Shown piece after piece: positions 63,778-64,000 of a stretch of DNA of 64,000 nt (position 1 is the first letter of the stretch; the number at the start of each line of letters is the position of its first letter). The stretch is from positions 186,001 to 250,000 of the forward strand of contig NZ_JAHBYD010000001.1 in NCBI RefSeq assembly GCF_019636135.1, written 5' to 3'. Below the pieces are notes generated by a model that saw nothing but the letters and a program-made list of their open reading frames with translations, made no database searches and was not told the DNA's origin. The position numbers and the translations under genes are program-made. This DNA comes from Phenylobacterium sp. (GTDB lineage: Bacteria > Pseudomonadota > Alphaproteobacteria > Caulobacterales > Caulobacteraceae).

Positions 63778-63903
63778 ATGAAGGTCAGAAGCTCGCTCAA
63801 GTCGCTCAAGACGCGTCACCGCGACTGCAAGCTCGTGCGCCGCAAGGGCCGGGTCTACGTCATCAACAAGACCGATCCGCGCTTCAAGGCCAAGCAGGGC
63901 TAA
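63778..63903 (+). CDS. rpmJ: 50S ribosomal protein L36
   Basis: 41 residues ([18 protein letters not shown] onwards, ending DPRFKAKQG). Only one Cys is present, so this is the zinc-free type of L36 that is common in alphaproteobacteria. A TTGACA at 63737-63742 is a plausible -35. Single gene followed by a HAD hydrolase gene. Confidence 0.97.
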   Translation: MKVRSSLKSLKTRHRDCKLVRRKGRVYVINKTDPRFKAKQG

Positions 63904-63918
63904 GGCGACCGTCGGCCT

Positions 63919-64000
63919 ATGCCGAAGGCCGTTCTCTGGGACTTCGGCAACGTCATCGTGCGCTGGAGCCCGCGCACGCTCTACGACAAGATCTTCCCCG
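63919..64000 (+). CDS. HAD-superfamily hydrolase, start of gene (runs off the right edge)
   Basis: 27 codons from ATG 63919: MPKAVLWDFGNVIVRWSPR then TLYDKIFP. WDFGNVIV is HAD motif I in which the second Asp of DxD is replaced by Asn (DFGNV), a variant seen in the HAD-IA group of 2-haloacid dehalogenase-like proteins. It starts 15 nt after rpmJ. Nothing more can be said without the rest. Confidence 0.8.
   Translation, partial: MPKAVLWDFGNVIVRWSPRTLYDKIFP

Overview
The window is high-GC, gene-dense bacterial chromosome and reads as an alphaproteobacterium of the Caulobacterales (Caulobacter/Phenylobacterium type). The signs are a GAAC-N7-GAAC (GTTC-N7-GTTC) SOS box in front of an imuA-imuB-dnaE2 mutasome, the secB / Tim44-like / mltA / Smr neighbourhood, a 41-residue single-cysteine RpmJ, CtrA-like and GANTC motifs near a hybrid histidine kinase, and many large TonB-dependent receptors and CoA-dependent catabolic enzymes. 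The genus is inferred, not proven. Many long antisense reading frames exist only because of GC skew and are left out.

Region 1 (about 0.66-22.8 kb) is a catabolic island for an unknown, probably hydrophobic, substrate. It encodes a tandem CaiB/BaiF CoA-transferase, two paralogous Rieske oxygenases, two enoyl-CoA hydratases, a [2Fe-2S] ferredoxin, three short-chain dehydrogenases, two TonB-dependent receptors, a LysR regulator, an MFS_2 transporter, an acyl-CoA ligase, a CYP153-like P450 and an acyl-CoA dehydrogenase. Its separate transcription units share a composite promoter element: a T-N11-A dyad (core TGA-N7-TCA) followed after 14 nt by GTTTCGCTTGTG. I find five close copies at fixed spacing, a sixth whose dyad also appears to serve a divergent gene, and one degenerate copy. 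This predicts one LysR regulon covering uptake, hydroxylation, CoA activation and beta-oxidation, and it is the most interesting thing in the window. A partial DEDD exonuclease gene lies at the extreme left.

Region 2 (22.8-36.4 kb) holds assorted accessory and metabolic genes: a DUF3597 protein, cytochrome c, a YbhB-like protein with a PQQ-type sugar dehydrogenase, a siderophore-interacting protein behind a Fur-like dyad, a coniferyl-aldehyde-dehydrogenase-like enzyme with an aromatic-acid-type MFS transporter, a glycine-zipper protein, zwf, otsB-otsA, a DUF1330 protein and a secreted carboxylesterase.

Region 3 (36.4-51.2 kb) has a second secreted carboxylesterase, the SOS mutasome imuA-imuB-dnaE2, serC-serA, a DMT transporter, two small uncharacterised genes and a hybrid sensor kinase. 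Region 4 (51.2-64 kb) is mostly housekeeping: a PhzF-like protein, thiD with a nucleotidyltransferase, a dnaQ-like exonuclease, secB, a Tim44-like gene, mltA, an Smr gene, an adenosine-kinase-like gene followed by hisB-hisH-hisA-hisF-hisE, an MltB-type transglycosylase, rpmJ and the start of a HAD hydrolase gene.

The intergenic gaps of regions 2-4 contain several unrelated families of long imperfect inverted repeats (about 26.7, 43.5, 45.2, 52.3, 57.8 and 60.5 kb), one with a detached relative at 33.9 kb. No rRNA, tRNA, CRISPR array, transposase or integrase was seen.
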